From JBFLVN01 sp040758475 (lineage in GTDB: Bacteria > JAGRBM01), in the NCBI GenBank assembly GCA_040758475.1, contig JBFLVN010000101.1, positions 1 to 12,345 on the forward strand: 12,345 nucleotides of DNA, in the 5' to 3' direction. The position numbers and the translations under genes are program-made. Below, in pieces: positions 9,001 through 12,345 of the stretch. Numbering within the stretch: the first letter of the stretch is position 1; each line of letters starts with the position of its first letter. The notes below the pieces were generated by a model, which saw nothing but the letters and a program-made list of their open reading frames with translations, ran no database searches and had not been told where the DNA came from.

Positions 9001-11960
9001 TGGTCCCAGAGGGTCACGGTCACGTTCGTCACGCCGCCGATCCGGAGCGGAATGGCCGCGTACTGGAACTCGCCCGTGTCCGCCGCGCCGGGGGCGTCCC
9101 CGTTCACGTAGGGAACCGGATTGCCCAAAGCGTCCGTGTCCACGGCCGTAAAGGAGTCGTACCCGTTATCCGTCACCACGCGGACATAGGCCCGCTGGGA
9201 GGAGGAGTCCGTGGTGGTGTCGAAGGTCGTGGTGCCCGGGATGAAGTCACGCACCTTGCCCCCGATGTCCACCTGCTGCGCGAAGGTCTCGTAGCTCGTG
9301 CCCGAAGTAACGACGTCCGCGGGCGTCACGCACACGGGCTGGTTGTCGAACTCCGGGGTTTCACAAAAAACAGGCGGAGTGGAAACACCACCCGCCACGG
9401 CGTCGGCGTCCGTATCGAAGAAGGCCGGGGCCGTGTCGCGGGTGATCTGGTCGAAACCGCCGACGGCGGGCTGCGTATTGCCCGAGGCGTCCACCGCCGA
9501 AACGGTGAAGGTGGTCACGCCTTCCGTGAGTTCGATCTGGGCGGCGAAGCACACGTTGGCCGTCGCCGTCGACTCGTTCACGCCGACAGTCGCCCCATCA
9601 TCCGGAGGATTGAGGAACGGCGGGAGGCAGATGCCGTTTACCGTGTCCATGAGGCCCACGGTCACGTTCGGGTTATTGCTCTGGATGCGGCCGGAGTTGG
9701 TGCCGTTGACGAGCAGAACCGGACCTTCATCCAGATCCAGACCAGCCGACGCACTGCCGTCCGTGCCGTCGACAAGAGAGGCCCGGACGATATTCGCCAC
9801 GGCCGAAGTCTCGGCCGCGATGGCGTCGATAATCTCAAAAGCCATGGCCCCAACAATGCTGGCGCCGCCGGCCGTCACGATGGCCCGGACGTAAGAACCG
9901 GCCGTGGGGTCGGCGTTAATGGCGTTGGCCACGTCGTCGCCGGTCGAGGACAAGGCACCGGCGCCGTCGGTAGCGAGATTGACGGTGATCTCAATCAGGT
10001 CGGGATCGTCGGGAGCCCCGGCGATCGGGTCCTCAACGAAGTTGACCGTAATGCTAAGCACCTGATTCGGCGTGGGAGCGGGGCTCACGTACTCGATCTG
10101 GGTGTTGCTGGCGTTGTCGACGCCCCGGCGGTTCGTGGTGTAGTTGATCGTTTCACCACCACCGGAGAGAACCGCTTCCGAAGCCGGCCGCCCCTCGTTG
10201 ATGGCGTTGACGATATCTTCCAGGTCGCCGTCCAGGTTTTCATCGCCCACGACTCCCGAGGTCAAAGCCGCCCGGGCCACGCTGATGGAAGTGCCCGCCA
10301 GCGTGACGGCGGCACCCGCCACCCCGTTCGCGACGGTGATGTCGTAGCCGCCGCCCGGCGAGCCGGCCGTTTTTTCAACCACGAGCATCTCCGCGTTAAC
10401 CCCGACCACCGCGTAGTTGTGGGTGGCCTGAGTCTGGTTGCGCGAGACGATGGCCACCTGATTGGAGGCCCCGCCGGGGCCGGCGGCGTTCACGGTGATC
10501 TGGCCGATGTTGCTGTTGCCGCTGCCGATGTCCGAAACCTGGCCCTGGACGAAGGCCGCATTGGCCCGGGCGCCCGTAAAGCCCAAGTCGATGGCGCACG
10601 TGCCCGTGGCCGAGGGCGAATAGAGGCAAGCCGCGCCGCCGCCCTGCTCGCGTTCGCGGGTGTCGCTGACGACCGAGCCGTGGAAAATCTGGTAGTTCTG
10701 GTTCGTAGCACCGTAGGCAAGGAACCCGGTCACTTCGATGGCGGAAGGGGAGTTGTCCGCGTCGAACTCCGCCGCCGGGTTCACGTCGTCGCGCACGACG
10801 AACGTGGCGCCCAGATTGGCGCCGTCCGAAATCGTGATCACGTCCCCCGCGTTCACGTTGGAAGCGCGGAAGTTGCGTTCGTTTACCTGGAGAACGCCGG
10901 CGATGGCGCCGTTCGTGTCCACCCGCCCGGCCGGAACTGTCATGTCCGTGTTGATCTCGAGCCAGGAGACGTCTTCGAAGGGGAGGGGCTGAATCCGGCC
11001 GCCCGTCGTGAGCACGCCGGAGTCGAAGCCCGCCACGCTGCCTGCGTCCGTAATGGCCGGGGCCACCGTATCGCTCGTCACGACGATGTCGGAGAGCCGG
11101 CCGCCGCCCACCGCCACGAGGAACTGGCCCGCCGCGTCGTTGCCGCGTTCGGTGAAGGAGGTGTTGGAGTTGAGGAGGTTACCGGCGGAATCGAGGAAAA
11201 CGAAGCGGTAGACGACCAGGGGGAAGCCGTCCATGGAAACCGAGCCGCTCCAGTTGCGGGCGCCGCTGCCGACCGAAATCTTGGCGCCCCTCATCGGGTT
11301 GGCCGCCGAACCGCAGGTCGCCGCGGCGTCGAGTTCCGGGGTTCCAACGCCACCGAGGGCCGCTACGAGACCGGCCGGCAAGAGCGCCGGATTGACCGCG
11401 CCGCCGTTGATGCCGCCGCCGCCCACGGGGCAGAGGAGGCCGTCACCGGCCGCACCTTCCGTGGAGGATCTAAAGAAGCTCGCCGGGCTCGGATTGGGCG
11501 ACCAGCCGTTGTTGCTCAGGTCGCCGAGGCCCGCGCCGCCCGCATCAGGGTCCGTGTCGGTGAGGGTGCCAGCACCATCGGGATCGACGGTGAAACCCGT
11601 ATCGAGGACGATCTGCTCGAAGTTGGTGCCTTCGGCAGCAGGGTCCGTGTCCATGAGGACGATGAGGCGCGTGGCATTGGCGTTGAGCGTGGCCGTGGGG
11701 AAGGCGCCGTTGTGAGCGCTTCCCGCCATGCTGCCGCTGTAGGCATCGCTGCCGCTCGTGTTGGAGCGGGGCACCAGGCTAAAGCCGCCAAGGCCGTTTG
11801 GAACAATGGCATTGGTAGGGGTCACCTGGCAGCAGGCGCTCACCACGGCGTCGCCGCCCTCGGGACCCGTTCCAGCCGTGTTCTGATCCGGCGTGCTGCA
11901 GGCCGAGAGGGCCAGCGCCGCCACCACCACGAAACCAAAAAGTCCTCCAACGCGCTTCAT
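1..11960 (-). CDS. Giant multidomain lipoprotein, C-terminus beyond the left window edge
   Basis: The minus-strand frame starting with ATG at 11958-11960 has no stop down to position 3, giving 3986 complete codons. I chose this start because a GGAGG site lies 8 nt upstream and the first 21 residues form a lipoprotein signal peptide (MKRVGGLFGFVVVAALALSA, then Cys21). The first 1570 or so residues are Gly/Ala/Thr/Asn/Asp-rich and look beta-type, with Ig-like domains. From about residue 1578 the protein becomes Leu/Asp-rich and probably helical, with two beta modules inserted near residues 2777-2996. Many scattered Cys and Asp-rich loops fit a protein outside the cytoplasm. No enzyme motif, sortase signal or autotransporter barrel is visible, but the C-terminus is missing. 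A role as a cell-surface scaffold or adhesin is inference only. It is the only gene in the window, so there is no operon context. Codons mostly end in G or C; TTA, CTA and TCA are very rare. Confidence is high that this is the real gene, low on function. Confidence 0.93.
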   Translation of the reverse strand, partial: MKRVGGLFGFVVVAALALSACSTPDQNTAGTGPEGGDAVVSACCQVTPTNAIVPNGLGGFSLVPRSNTSGSDAYSGSMAGSAHNGAFPTATLNANATRLIVLMDTDPAAEGTNFEQIVLDTGFTVDPDGAGTLTDTDPDAGGAGLGDLSNNGWSPNPSPASFFRSSTEGAAGDGLLCPVGGGGINGGAVNPALLPAGLVAALGGVGTPELDAAATCGSAANPMRGAKISVGSGARNWSGSVSMDGFPLVVYRFVFLDSAGNLLNSNTSFTERGNDAAGQFLVAVGGGRLSDIVVTSDTVAPAITDAGSVAGFDSGVLTTGGRIQPLPFEDVSWLEINTDMTVPAGRVDTNGAIAGVLQVNERNFRASNVNAGDVITISDGANLGATFVVRDDVNPAAEFDADNSPSAIEVTGFLAYGATNQNYQIFHGSVVSDTREREQGGGAACLYSPSATGTCAIDLGFTGARANAAFVQGQVSDIGSGNSNIGQITVNAAGPGGASNQVAIVSRNQTQATHNYAVVGVNAEMLVVEKTAGSPGGGYDITVANGVAGAAVTLAGTSISVARAALTSGVVGDENLDGDLEDIVNAINEGRPASEAVLSGGGETINYTTNRRGVDNASNTQIEYVSPAPTPNQVLSITVNFVEDPIAGAPDDPDLIEITVNLATDGAGALSSTGDDVANAINADPTAGSYVRAIVTAGGASIVGAMAFEIIDAIAAETSAVANIVRASLVDGTDGSASAGLDLDEGPVLLVNGTNSGRIQSNNPNVTVGLMDTVNGICLPPFLNPPDDGATVGVNESTATANVCFAAQIELTEGVTTFTVSAVDASGNTQPAVGGFDQITRDTAPAFFDTDADAVAGGVSTPPVFCETPEFDNQPVCVTPADVVTSGTSYETFAQQVDIGGKVRDFIPGTTTFDTTTDSSSQRAYVRVVTDNGYDSFTAVDTDALGNPVPYVNGDAPGAADTGEFQYAAIPLRIGGVTNVTVTLWDQAGNVTSLAFSITQITNNTQTPPSLSIDCYTDTNPGLVDCASESAWDNPNTPGNLRLGRFGDPAERGDAPIVAQTTYTNNQLTGIRYLTQSVASQTVTLGTGDGATTVFNVAGAFVAPVGPGTVTVAAGAAFAYDDGVGNLEPGAGVTGAGVSTVNYATGDVSVTFTVAPALGVPVLARANVANSFGPNFLAPLEMRLVSSNKLHLQGRSMDLQGLPPAFLYINGTQPAFFDGALHGTGSGSYPFGLLDIVTDAAVGDNQIEIANQYPLDSPADEIDNQLRVGDYVSLNSFDPAQSANVGLYQITALQAAPCAPCTISLDRPLPQDAGAPAPMFIRSEYIWSTSAILDVPDEGINSYVIAAVDGFNNIRSTVFSVVRDTQPPAIVIQGVVDGAAVFSTTPEVLLSDTSLFLGGVADSTGPGGDCFDGGNTGTGVCVPTVPVSYIRVNRTDGNGEDDTAGASIQFGYQQFGDDVTNTTFYPVVVDPVVIAHDLGNVDGDGDPFSFIGVGPTGADFVNTLDTVSVNPFGPSTVLGTARAARLADPNTIRPLTLDGDDSCTLVSSCPAGEPMSYRVEVQGADKVGLNSNVVVNTDVVEAAVDRLIAGALGIISGNPTAMNLLSDSTDLSTLTLDQLSLSGVLFNSNQGLSTLLGGPGQSPSDNPQTWFYLTGGAADSRQNFGIVLGILLDDPNNNPNTGSPAPAVTLSNVIRILADNGVLDDLLPIIDNVNILNPRVGAGGLNDLQGDFSRMQKFTRNLMVDTTPTVQFTPDCGNTSPSGLPEECYTTEGIIKEAFPAIQAALEFGDIVSKPAAGEALRTKTLGTAAADLDSRLSGDGISISDTGADADAEGDLADEAGAGVISFIPIDAIANGSANDCEESYNDATGQFDSLPADGICRSVVNVQPGDILVLRSGPCSGVARRVRDYADASAGNVDQVTFGPLTSDQFPASCIGGPYAYSILSPNGPSLNPVIELADLLTFGVPQNSYDNQAGGAGPDTRFGEREFLSALLHLSEDALQNRPSVVAAFPDRTLVCPRDNGATGNADCISATSAQFVDDAESLQAVLDLLTELADDQNPVNGTEFITRVIELLNGLLRVEPAGAIPADAAGTSFVEALFPLLTDLLDDGTSRKIGGAAVDRNGLLTVPAVTNADLNALGAPNSRQNSRLNYLLRSTWWLAADQTAFTGIPGTNSISVDLNGNGTTGEAAAGEYDTARPFVAILPLLRALADDPDDNPRGIASNAPPAPVFVPPGFNDAQNSIAEKLLDPVDYVLNDSRLPAVLDQLGDVLDPGTGISDLTAFDYDGPISEAPFNFQLPSNPFSVNPPLLRVISDISAQNIDVGADGPGGPDGEEQSLEAVNRMLNSLLAPIGVEQTPSMLDDNNTPNGPVNTAVCNEGYFAGRTPAEILLNVAAQLLADAEKDPKDFDFGNRTFLDTVRQNRSVLRIILDGLFDDPATNEASIDDLIDEYPVADGQTCAGQNFNDPGDGPGGVCDVAIGGTAASGVRGALGGDGVGVTQSTLDILPELLNTMARFGFDEFEAAEPLTSIFENCTADCPVNDGVEPLAATDRILSNQRLGIDLALQLDAPFQIGSGGGVIAFNQSLVRQALEQIAELDNAAAVNYILTVVSKIEEDIQPMNATTSVPNADDLAHQASAVRALADPDGDGDPTNDGILDDLIPVAKIIPATGQVQQLLDLLRAFRACGYNNSVSPAVDVRGGEILRDQENILLTMLDAYSGATNTLSLDGGTAECPNLGGRGATGGILDSTPFVENETFGGGEPFNVVLPNTPIETFTAVTAATLTVTGVEIATGASAVCQDLNADGTFDVTAQCTAGTINYGTGAIAGLTFGTIAADEIRVTYNYRSPSTQGTLLGGNRGRRGTDATGAPVAGTFRDIGPDISFFDDFGGLAGDGVAVDFDTPPFDTGDPDIPHLQQGDSPAAESIQPGSLAITTVNTLGQTLTCGDDGAGNLTGDCAGSTATLSYVTGQWSNGLISFTSAPALGQPITATYAYMPATGLQGVDFQAAGAGTGAHLCIQDSTSPFGEICALITAQPAAGRGVNVLYSNNNLFAAADGQGDDLDAYIAANCLDGRSKCSYRIRQMREPFNGCRGGIAIANKRLGYPLSSFGGPSAMVPNGFRDARLDLVLRSLNYLADGGNSLVGGPYFPDRLEALLDSLIQDHPQTGDQSMVEALLFGASGVQGNETGPVQALLNDARARKSLTAFLTLFSQLTNSPRDPVTGSFLGNDEQDVRDTYPNFINASDWPAGTTVAGAPLDTNTPCNDDGGAANDTGCNGNAIHDAVDYQFIALKGVLEVLGDDDGLDNHACDVFGRSGSPSNTSCQDGEACDLEPLAGVEPQFNRIQNGLCDDPDALFFTGSLLIQAGLVENLIPGLQIIAEATNALGIGEGVGPNASPPYVPPALLTQRDARLNSILKHRVQINRDTLADMIQRMAAGGNGDVAIFDCLDNGDCADASFTGTWPEDYNVVECPEAGATATACNPAVFADPLNGGILEGAQQIMVRGIYQALLEYVGEDTSAVGGATVDDQRGFGTRRNRMVAALELVSKISGARDSADLLSQALRIVRGIAVDRNADETAATDSRGVVGPDPELAGELLDDPLTGTLGFTQRDVGPILSVQAGLSARGLVDTASPSRSAMDVIGDFLNTLIEDPTDCVEATVGILDRDQEDVTVPIQTFACPARDAAGFGAAYPGVDHPNHSSDVDSVFRDVGVTQERPIQPVFDEPVFDALASIFAGGDEAILTGALPFVGAFFNEQLDYLVNRPNNGSAADNEFAEYDYCEPGAGNPCEVAQLGQADRIADGLLADLQTLIPGNGSTVAGSADQISRFDPLLTDDVNRNGELDPAGTITQGTGTSAPINDLDGDCLAAVFNEVDNSVIDCIQPANIANGLSNDDWGDNGQVCGDRCDAVGSIEFIGYTTADGVTTIAQVDGFDSALIDGLADLIANEDPARAVNNQSNRTTSAREEDTLTQRTVDTVQAVDPA
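420..449 (-). other. Dockerin/EF-hand-like loop (residues 3838-3847)
   Basis: DVNRNGELDP has oxygen-donor side chains at loop positions 1, 3, 5, 7 and 9, and a Gly at position 6, as in D-x-N-x-[DN]-G calcium loops. It is the best single match to that consensus seen in the protein. The residues just before it (FDPLLTD) could form one short flanking helix; no second helix is evident. Confidence 0.42.
1698..1742 (-). repeat. RQN helical motif, RLN subtype (residues 3407-3421)
   Basis: LTQRDARLNSILKHR shares RDARL with the copy 287 residues earlier and RLN-x-x-L with the copy near residue 2150. A more degenerate relative, TRRNRMVAALELV, occurs at residues 3536-3548. Confidence 0.48.
1966..2170 (-). 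other. Cys- and Asp-rich segment within helical region 2 (residues 3264-3331)
   Basis: Five Cys (residues 3265, 3277, 3311, 3325 and 3331) lie among acidic turns: CNDDGG, NDTGCNGNAIHD, LGDDDGLDNHACD and CQDGEACDLEP. A helix, VDYQFIALKGVLEVLG, sits in the middle. The spacing suggests disulfide-stabilised or calcium-stabilised turns around one helical unit. No known Cys-rich domain is recognised. Confidence 0.4.
2547..2603 (-). repeat. RQN helical motif, RLN subtype (residues 3120-3138)
   Basis: NGFRDARLDLVLRSLNYLA matches the copy at 5472-5528 in R-L-[ND]-x-[LV]-L-R-S and in the following aromatic-Leu-Ala. It matches the copy at 1698-1742 in R-D-A-R-L. Confidence 0.5.
2973..3173 (-). repeat. 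NYATG beta module C (residues 2930-2996)
   Basis: Strand PGSLAITTVNTLGQTL leads to CGDDGAGNLTGDC, which again places a Cys on each side of the acidic turn. Then come TATLSYVTGQWSNGLISF, APALGQPI and TATYAYMP. It shares APALG with module A and the Cys-flanked turn with module B. About 80 residues separate B and C, with a linker rich in Gly, Asp and Pro. Confidence 0.62.
3420..3632 (-). repeat. NYATG beta module B (residues 2777-2847)
   Basis: Strand TFTAVTAATLTVTGVEI is followed by the acidic turn CQDLNADGTFD, a second Cys (TAQCTAG), the corner TINYGTGAIAGLTF and the closing strand DEIRVTYNY. The layout matches module A, but the turn holds a Cys on each side of the Asp loop, possibly a disulfide. 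It sits inside the otherwise helical half of the protein, directly after the first helical region. Confidence 0.6.
3978..4025 (-). other. Asp-rich, possibly calcium-binding loop (residues 2646-2661)
   Basis: DPDGDGDPTNDGILDD has Asp or Asn at alternate positions, as in EF-hand, dockerin and thrombospondin type 3 loops. Related loops are NVDGDGDP (7500-7523), DLNGNGTTGE (5391-5420), LNADGTFD (3528-3551) and DVNRNGELDP (420-449). Helices do not clearly flank each loop on both sides, so these are loops resembling calcium sites, not assigned EF-hand domains. Confidence 0.45.
4644..4700 (-). repeat. RQN helical motif ending in DDP (residues 2421-2439)
   Basis: VRQNRSVLRIILDGLFDDP aligns over its length with DSRQNFGIVLGILLDDP near residue 1661: RQN, a hydrophobic helix, then DDP. 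These two are the best-matched pair, 761 residues apart, and support an old internal duplication. Confidence 0.52.
5472..5528 (-). repeat. RQN helical motif, RLN subtype (residues 2145-2163)
   Basis: NSRQNSRLNYLLRSTWWLA shares R-x-x-R-L-[ND]-x-x-L-[RK] with the copies at 2547-2603 and 1698-1742. It also bridges to the RQN copies through SRQN. A tryptophan pair follows. Confidence 0.5.
6939..6986 (-). repeat. RQN helical motif, first copy (residues 1659-1674)
   Basis: The sequence DSRQNFGIVLGILLDD is the clearest upstream member of a motif, R-[QD]-[NAQ] then a Leu/Ile/Val-rich helix. Further members are VRQNRSVLRIILDGLFDDP (residues 2421-2439), SRQNSRLNYLLRS (2146-2158), RDQENILLTMLDA (2707-2719), FRDARLDLVLRSL (3122-3134) and TQRDARLNSILKH (3408-3420). 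Spacing is irregular, so this marks a recurring structural element rather than a strict tandem repeat. Confidence 0.5.
7230..9660 (-). other. Tract of bacterial Ig-like domains (about residues 767-1577)
   Basis: Three segments carry the end-strand signature of bacterial Ig-like domains, aromatic or hydrophobic residues then A-V-D-x-x-x-N: TTFTVSAVDASGN (near residue 816-828), TNVTVTLWDQAGN (near 978-990) and NSYVIAAVDGFNN (near 1341-1353). Two are followed by a next-domain start, RDTAPAF (841) and RDTQPPAIVI (1363). A last, larger one with long Cys- and Asp-rich insertions ends at YRVEVQGADKVGLNSN (near 1557-1572). Such domains usually act as stalks or spacers holding a functional part away from the cell surface, or as adhesive units. 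One NYATG module interrupts the tract. Domain boundaries are approximate, and the number of domains (four or five) is uncertain. Confidence 0.68.
8460..8720 (-). repeat. NYATG beta module A (residues 1081-1167)
   Basis: The module runs QTVTLGTGDGATTVFNV, then GPGTVTVAAGAAF, YDDGVGNLEPG, STVNYATGDVSVTF and APALGVPVLARA. Ordered features shared with copies B and C are a first x-T-V-T-V strand, an acidic D-x-G-x-G/D-x-L turn, a strand with the [NS]-Y-x-T-G corner, a T-F or S-F strand, and a closing strand after A-P-A-L-G. This is the fullest copy, with the extra N-terminal strand TGDGATTVF. It resembles a small all-beta unit known from tail-like and giant surface proteins; I have no family name for it. 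Confidence 0.62.
9858..10058 (-). repeat. NAIN module, copy 2 (about residues 635-701)
   Basis: Strands SITVNFVEDPIAG and IEITVNLATDGAGAL precede SSTGDDVANAINADPTAG and a final strand SYVRAIVTAGGAS. The segment ITVNLATD...STGDDVANAINADP is the clearest form of the module and closely resembles strand-turn-helix units known from repetitive bacterial exoproteins. A further Ala-rich helix, FEIIDAIAAETSAVANIVRA, comes directly after and may belong to the same fold. I know no function for the module. Confidence 0.6.
10149..10499 (-). repeat. NAIN module, copy 1 (about residues 488-604)
   Basis: The module reads as strands (ITVNAAGPGGASNQVAIVSR, then GGGYDITVANGV, then VTLAGTSISVARAALTS), followed by an acidic loop (GDENLDGDLED) and the helix-like IVNAINEGRPASEAV. 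The order of an I-T-V strand, an Asp-rich turn and a V-x-N-A-I-N helix is seen in modules of large bacterial surface and phage-related proteins, from general knowledge. The second copy follows about 94 residues later, measured between the NAIN helices. Boundaries are approximate. Confidence 0.55.
11061..11897 (-). other. N-terminal beta-type segment of unknown fold (residues 22-300)
   Basis: This part of the protein is rich in Gly, Ala, Asn, Ser and Thr, with few charged residues. It contains short strand-like stretches such as TRLIVLMDTDP and FPLVVYRFVFLDSAGN. It ends near SDTVAPAITD (residues 296-305), a DT-x-x-P-x-I sequence of the kind that often opens a bacterial Ig-like domain. I recognise no family for the segment itself. 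Position directly after the lipid anchor suggests a spacer or first folded domain. Confidence 0.5.
11898..11960 (-). other. Lipoprotein signal peptide and lipobox (residues 1-21)
   Basis: Residues 1-21 read as a short basic n-region (Met-Lys-Arg), a hydrophobic core (GGLFGFVVVAALAL) and the lipobox Leu18-Ser19-Ala20-Cys21. This matches the known signal peptidase II consensus [LVI][ASTVI][GAS]C. After cleavage, Cys21 would be diacylated and become the mature N-terminus. Residue 22 is Ser, not Asp; by the enterobacterial +2 rule that favours the outer membrane, though the rule may not hold in this organism. A Ser/Thr/Pro/Gly-rich linker with an adjacent Cys43-Cys44 pair follows, as is common after lipoprotein anchors. 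Confidence 0.93.
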
Positions 11961-11968
11961 GACACGAT

Positions 11969-11973
11969 CCTCC
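11969..11973 (-). promoter_or_regulatory. Ribosome binding site for the giant lipoprotein
   Basis: GGAGG on the minus strand lies 8 nt before the ATG at 11960, an ideal Shine-Dalgarno sequence and spacing. It decides the start: the in-frame ATG at 11973-11975 overlaps this site, and the in-frame ATG at 12132-12134 would bury the signal peptide 58 residues inside the protein. Confidence 0.88.
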
Positions 11974-12020
11974 ATAATCCCCCAGACGTTAGAAACCGAA
12001 GAAACTTGAACCTTGCTCAG

Positions 12021-12039
12021 CCGGGCGGCTTGCGCCCGG
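12021..12039. other. Perfect 7-bp stem-loop in the presumed leader
   Basis: CCGGGCG pairs with CGCCCGG around a 5-nt loop, 61 bp upstream of the start codon. Read rightward (plus strand) it is followed by TTTAATT and then TTTTT, a weak terminator-like layout. Read in the direction of the gene it has no T tract, so it would be a leader hairpin. No gene on the plus strand needs a terminator here. Confidence 0.45.
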
Positions 12040-12071
12040 TTTAATTCCGTTTTTGAAGAATCCCCCGTACA

Positions 12072-12114
12072 CGCCGAAACGGCGCCGCCTGGGATTGCCC
12101 CCTGGCCCGGCGCC
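12072..12114 (-). promoter_or_regulatory. Competing GC stem-loops in the upstream region
   Basis: GGCGCC at 12109-12114 can pair with GGCGCC at 12081-12086, enclosing 22 nt. The bases at 12080-12084 can instead pair with 12072-12076 (CGCCG-TTT-CGGCG on the minus strand). The two structures use the same bases and exclude each other, as in attenuators or riboswitches. In GC-rich DNA such inverted repeats also arise by chance. Confidence 0.28.
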
Positions 12115-12345
12115 AACGCTTTGATCCACTTCATTCGCGTTTCCCCCACTCCCATCTCCGGCGGCTCTTTATGGCTTCCTGCCACATGCCGCACGCCCAA
12201 AAGGCCCCTGTCCTTGCTCGCTCTTTCTCTCGGATCCCCTGTCCCCACCGCTTCCGGAGGAGCCGCTTGCCCTTTACGCGACAAGCCACCCACCGGAGAG
12301 GGCGCCCGAAGGCACCGGCGCAAGCGCTTTCCCGCTCGCGCATCC

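Larger units (their letters stand above)
11974..12345. other. Upstream non-coding region
   Basis: About 370 bases to the right edge hold no convincing gene. The giant gene's frame stays open here to the window edge, but the translation is not protein-like (Arg/Gly-rich) and precedes the signal peptide. The only AT-rich patch, about 12035-12062, could hold the promoter, yet no clear -35/-10 pair or sigma-54 site is visible. Stem-loops are listed separately. Confidence 0.5.

Noticed and set aside
5847..12044. Plus-strand open frame of 2065 codons
   Set aside because: It lies in exact codon register opposite the giant gene, so it stays open wherever that gene avoids TTA, CTA and TCA codons, as high-GC genes do. 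Its translation is rich in Arg, Val, Gly, His and Asp with no domain, and its ATG has no supporting context.
12021..12062. Rho-independent terminator on the plus strand
   Set aside because: The stem is good, but the run after it (TTTAATTCCG before TTTTT) is a poor U tract, and no plus-strand gene ends here. Kept only as a stem-loop.
11974..12120. Cyclic di-GMP or other known riboswitch in the leader
   Set aside because: A GCAAGC loop and nearby GC stems recall parts of the GEMM aptamer, but the conserved core and second hairpin arrangement could not be matched.
12131..12343. Minus-strand open frame of 70 codons upstream of the lipoprotein
   Set aside because: The product is Arg/Lys/Glu/Trp-rich low-complexity sequence with no recognisable motif and a different frame from the giant gene. 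It looks like chance openness in GC-rich DNA.
1..12345. CRISPR array, tRNA/rRNA, insertion sequence or tandem DNA repeats
   Set aside because: No regularly spaced direct repeats, tRNA-like cloverleaf, transposase or terminal inverted repeats were seen. Internal repetition exists only at the protein level and is strongly diverged.

Overview
The window is almost entirely one giant gene on the minus strand. A frame that starts with ATG at 11960 runs leftward with no stop codon to the window edge, giving 3986 complete codons (over 400 kDa) without reaching the C-terminus. The start is marked by a GGAGG ribosome binding site and a textbook lipoprotein signal peptide (lipobox LSAC, Cys21). The product is therefore predicted to be a giant secreted, lipid-anchored surface or periplasmic protein. 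I do not recognise it as a named family and see no catalytic motif.

Layout along the protein, right to left in window coordinates: signal peptide and acylated Cys21 (11898-11960); a low-complexity, Gly/Ala/Asn/Thr-rich beta-type N-terminal segment (about 11061-11897); two adjacent modules that each end in an Asp-rich NAIN helix (about 9858-10499); a tract of bacterial Ig-like domains interrupted by one 'NYATG' beta module (about 7230-9660); a long Leu- and Asp-rich, predicted helical region with recurring short motifs (about 3690-7229); two more copies of the NYATG module (2973-3632); a short Cys-containing stretch; and a second helical region running off the left edge (3-2700). Asp-rich loops that could bind calcium, and scattered Cys residues, suit an exported protein.

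Right of the gene, 11974-12345 is a GC-rich upstream region with no convincing gene. It holds a possible structured leader: a 7-bp perfect stem-loop, and two further stem-loops that compete for the same bases.

Organism: the high GC content (roughly 60-65% by eye), GC-ending codons, a strong Shine-Dalgarno site and a Gram-negative-type lipoprotein signal suggest a high-GC, double-membrane bacterium. A deltaproteobacterial or Myxococcota-like lineage is a guess from general protein style; no marker gene is present to settle it. No RNA genes, mobile elements, CRISPR arrays or tandem DNA repeats were seen.
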